DNA from: Promethearchaeia archaeon
Lineage (GTDB): Archaea > Asgardarchaeota > Lokiarchaeia > Sigyniarchaeales > SOKP01
DNA length: 8,110 nucleotides
Reading direction: 5' to 3'
Assembly: GCA_029856445.1 (NCBI GenBank)
Contig: JAHQWY010000166.1
Coordinates: forward strand, 1-8,110
Below the pieces are notes generated by a model. It saw only the letters and a program-made list of their open reading frames with translations, was not told where the DNA came from and did not search any database. Positions 7,185 through 8,110 of the stretch are shown here, in pieces (position 1 is the stretch's first letter; each line of letters begins with the position of its first letter). A program made the position numbers and the translations under genes.

Positions 7185-7200
7185 GAAAAAGCTTTTATAT
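7185..7200 (+). promoter_or_regulatory. Archaeal BRE/TATA promoter for the second membrane protein gene
   Basis: A purine-rich BRE-like element (GAAAAA, 7185-7190) lies directly before a TATA box (CTTTTATAT, 7192-7200). Transcription would begin about 25 nt downstream, near 7222-7226, giving a short leader to ATG 7249. This is the best promoter match in the window. Confidence 0.55.
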
Positions 7201-7248
7201 TATATTTTTACAATTAAACTTACATAAATCAAATAGGTTTAATTAATA

Positions 7249-7680
7249 ATGGAAAATAAAAAATGGATTATAATATGTATTATTGGCGGAATTTTAATGA
7301 TTATTAGTTCTGCTGTGGGAAGTGTAGCGTTCTTTGAAACACTATTCGATTTAATTGAAGAAGATGTTGGTGAAGATGTAGCTAAAATTGTAGCTCTCGT
7401 AATTTTGATCTTGGCATATATAGCAATGGCTGGGGGAATATCTGTTATTGTAGGATCTCTTATTGTTGCAATGAATCATTATAGATTAGGTAAATTCATC
7501 ATTGGTTTGGGGGCTGGTATGGGATTAATTAGTCTAATAATATTTTTGATCTCAGGTATATTCGAAGGATCTATACTCGATGATTTAGAGGGAATAGTTT
7601 TAGGGATAGTGAATGGTAGTTATGGTTTCCTAGGGATATTACTTACGATTATTGCGAGAATGAAGATGAAAAAAGAATAA
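7249..7680 (+). CDS. Four-helix membrane protein of unknown function, paralogue of the protein at 5629-6189
   Basis: This 143-residue protein has four predicted membrane segments: about residues 5-29, 45-73, 81-104 and 114-136, with short charged loops (for example EEDVGEDVAK at 37-46) and a short basic C-terminus (RMKMKKE). GGILMIIS, RLGK and SGI lie at the same residue numbers as in the protein at 5629-6189. The pair therefore arose by duplication or belongs to one lineage-specific family. It lacks the acidic tail of the other copy. It begins at ATG 7249 behind a good BRE/TATA promoter and ends before a strong U-rich terminator, so it is probably a single-gene transcript. I do not recognise a function. 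Confidence 0.82.
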   Translation: MENKKWIIICIIGGILMIISSAVGSVAFFETLFDLIEEDVGEDVAKIVALVILILAYIAMAGGISVIVGSLIVAMNHYRLGKFIIGLGAGMGLISLIIFLISGIFEGSILDDLEGIVLGIVNGSYGFLGILLTIIARMKMKKE

Positions 7681-7696
7681 TTGGTAGAAAATTTCC

Positions 7697-7725
7697 TTTT
7701 TTTTCTAATTTTTTTTAATGTTTTT
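7697..7725 (+). terminator. U-rich terminator after the second membrane protein gene
   Basis: There are three T tracts: eight T at 7697-7704, eight T at 7709-7716 and five T at 7721-7725. They start 16 nt after the stop codon. A small inverted repeat GAAA-A-TTTC (7687-7695) precedes them. This is typical for archaeal termination. Confidence 0.6.
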
Positions 7726-7785
7726 ATGTGTAATACTGAACTTCTTGAATTATTTAACAAATTTTTTAATTAATTCTTAATAGAT

Positions 7786-7794
7786 CTAAATATT
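7786..7794 (+). promoter_or_regulatory. Weak TATA-like element upstream of hdrB
   Basis: CTAAATATT lies 53 nt before ATG 7847 and would fit a start of transcription near 7815. The terminator upstream means hdrB needs its own promoter. The match is imperfect and the region is AT-rich. Confidence 0.25.
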
Positions 7795-7846
7795 AAGTAT
7801 TACAATTACATATTTTAAAAATTATCACTAGAAAAGTGGAAATATT

Positions 7847-8110
7847 ATGGCTAAGGCTGAAGAATATAAAATGTTTCAAGGATGTGTCATTGGTAATAGA
7901 ATTCCATTTATCGAGGCATCTGCAAGAAAAGTATTTGATAAGTTAGGTATTAAAACTTCTGATGCAGCATTTGCCTGTTGTCCAGATCCAGTTGGTTTCA
8001 ATAGCACTGATCATCAAAGTTGGTTAGCAATGGGCGCAAGAAATCTTACGATTGCAGAAAGTGAAGGAAAAAATATCATTTCTCTATGTAATGGATGTTT
8101 TCAAACCCTC
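7847..8110 (+). CDS. hdrB: HdrB-like heterodisulfide reductase subunit B (5' part, cut by window end)
   Basis: The first 88 residues match the N-terminal CCG domain of HdrB: FQGCVIGNR (10-18), FACCPDPVGF (42-51), WLAMGARNLTIAE (59-71) and SLCNGCFQTL (79-88). The cysteines C13, C44, C45, C81 and C84 form the CXnCCXnCXXC pattern that ligates a noncubane [4Fe-4S] cluster in HdrB. In methanogens HdrB reduces the CoM-S-S-CoB heterodisulfide and works with HdrA in flavin-based electron bifurcation that makes reduced ferredoxin for Fwd. In non-methanogenic archaea the substrate of related proteins is often unknown, so the disulfide is not assigned here. ATG 7847 has a weak ribosome site (GTGGA, 7836-7840). 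The second CCG domain and any hdrC or hdrA would lie beyond the window. Confidence 0.9.
   Translation, partial: MAKAEEYKMFQGCVIGNRIPFIEASARKVFDKLGIKTSDAAFACCPDPVGFNSTDHQSWLAMGARNLTIAESEGKNIISLCNGCFQTL

Overview
The window looks archaeal and strongly AT-rich. It carries part of the C1 (methanofuran) branch of an archaeal Wood-Ljungdahl or methanogenesis-type pathway. U-rich tracts follow several genes and TATA-like boxes precede some. The fwd genes, an Hdr subunit, a large N-glycosylation-sequon-rich solute-binding protein with a C-terminal membrane anchor, and small four-helix membrane proteins together suggest an Asgard archaeon, perhaps Lokiarchaeia-like. That placement is inference from gene style; no marker gene is present.

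Region 1 (2-3018) is a tightly packed operon for tungsten/molybdenum formylmethanofuran dehydrogenase. It runs: C-terminal end of a polyferredoxin (FwdF-like), fwdD, fwdB, fwdC, with gaps of only 2-4 nt. The amidohydrolase subunit FwdA is not in the window.

The most notable feature lies in fwdB. The normal start (ATG 809) runs 16 codons into a TAG stop, and the rest of the protein continues in another frame. Removing exactly 29 nt (854-882) rebuilds the family motif CPFCGTLCDD. The flanking RNA folds into a textbook bulge-helix-bulge (3-nt bulge, 4-bp helix, 3-nt bulge), and the standard cut positions fall exactly at the two junctions. I interpret this as an archaeal splicing-endonuclease-type intron in a protein-coding gene, placed between codons for the first and second cysteine ligands of the [4Fe-4S] cluster. 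Unspliced mRNA cannot encode the complete FwdB.

Region 2 (3161-5500) is a single-gene family 5 (peptide/oligosaccharide type) solute-binding protein with hydrophobic segments at both ends and no transporter permease beside it.

Region 3 (5629-7680) holds two paralogous four-helix membrane proteins of unknown function on either side of fdhD. FdhD is the sulfurtransferase that matures Mo/W-bis-MGD enzymes of the FwdB/formate dehydrogenase class, so its position near fwd makes sense.

Region 4 (7847-8110) is the start of an HdrB-like heterodisulfide reductase subunit, cut by the window end. In methanogens Hdr supplies the low-potential electrons used by Fwd. All supported genes are on the + strand. 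No tRNA, rRNA, CRISPR array or transposon was seen, and no gene-free gap exceeds 170 bases.
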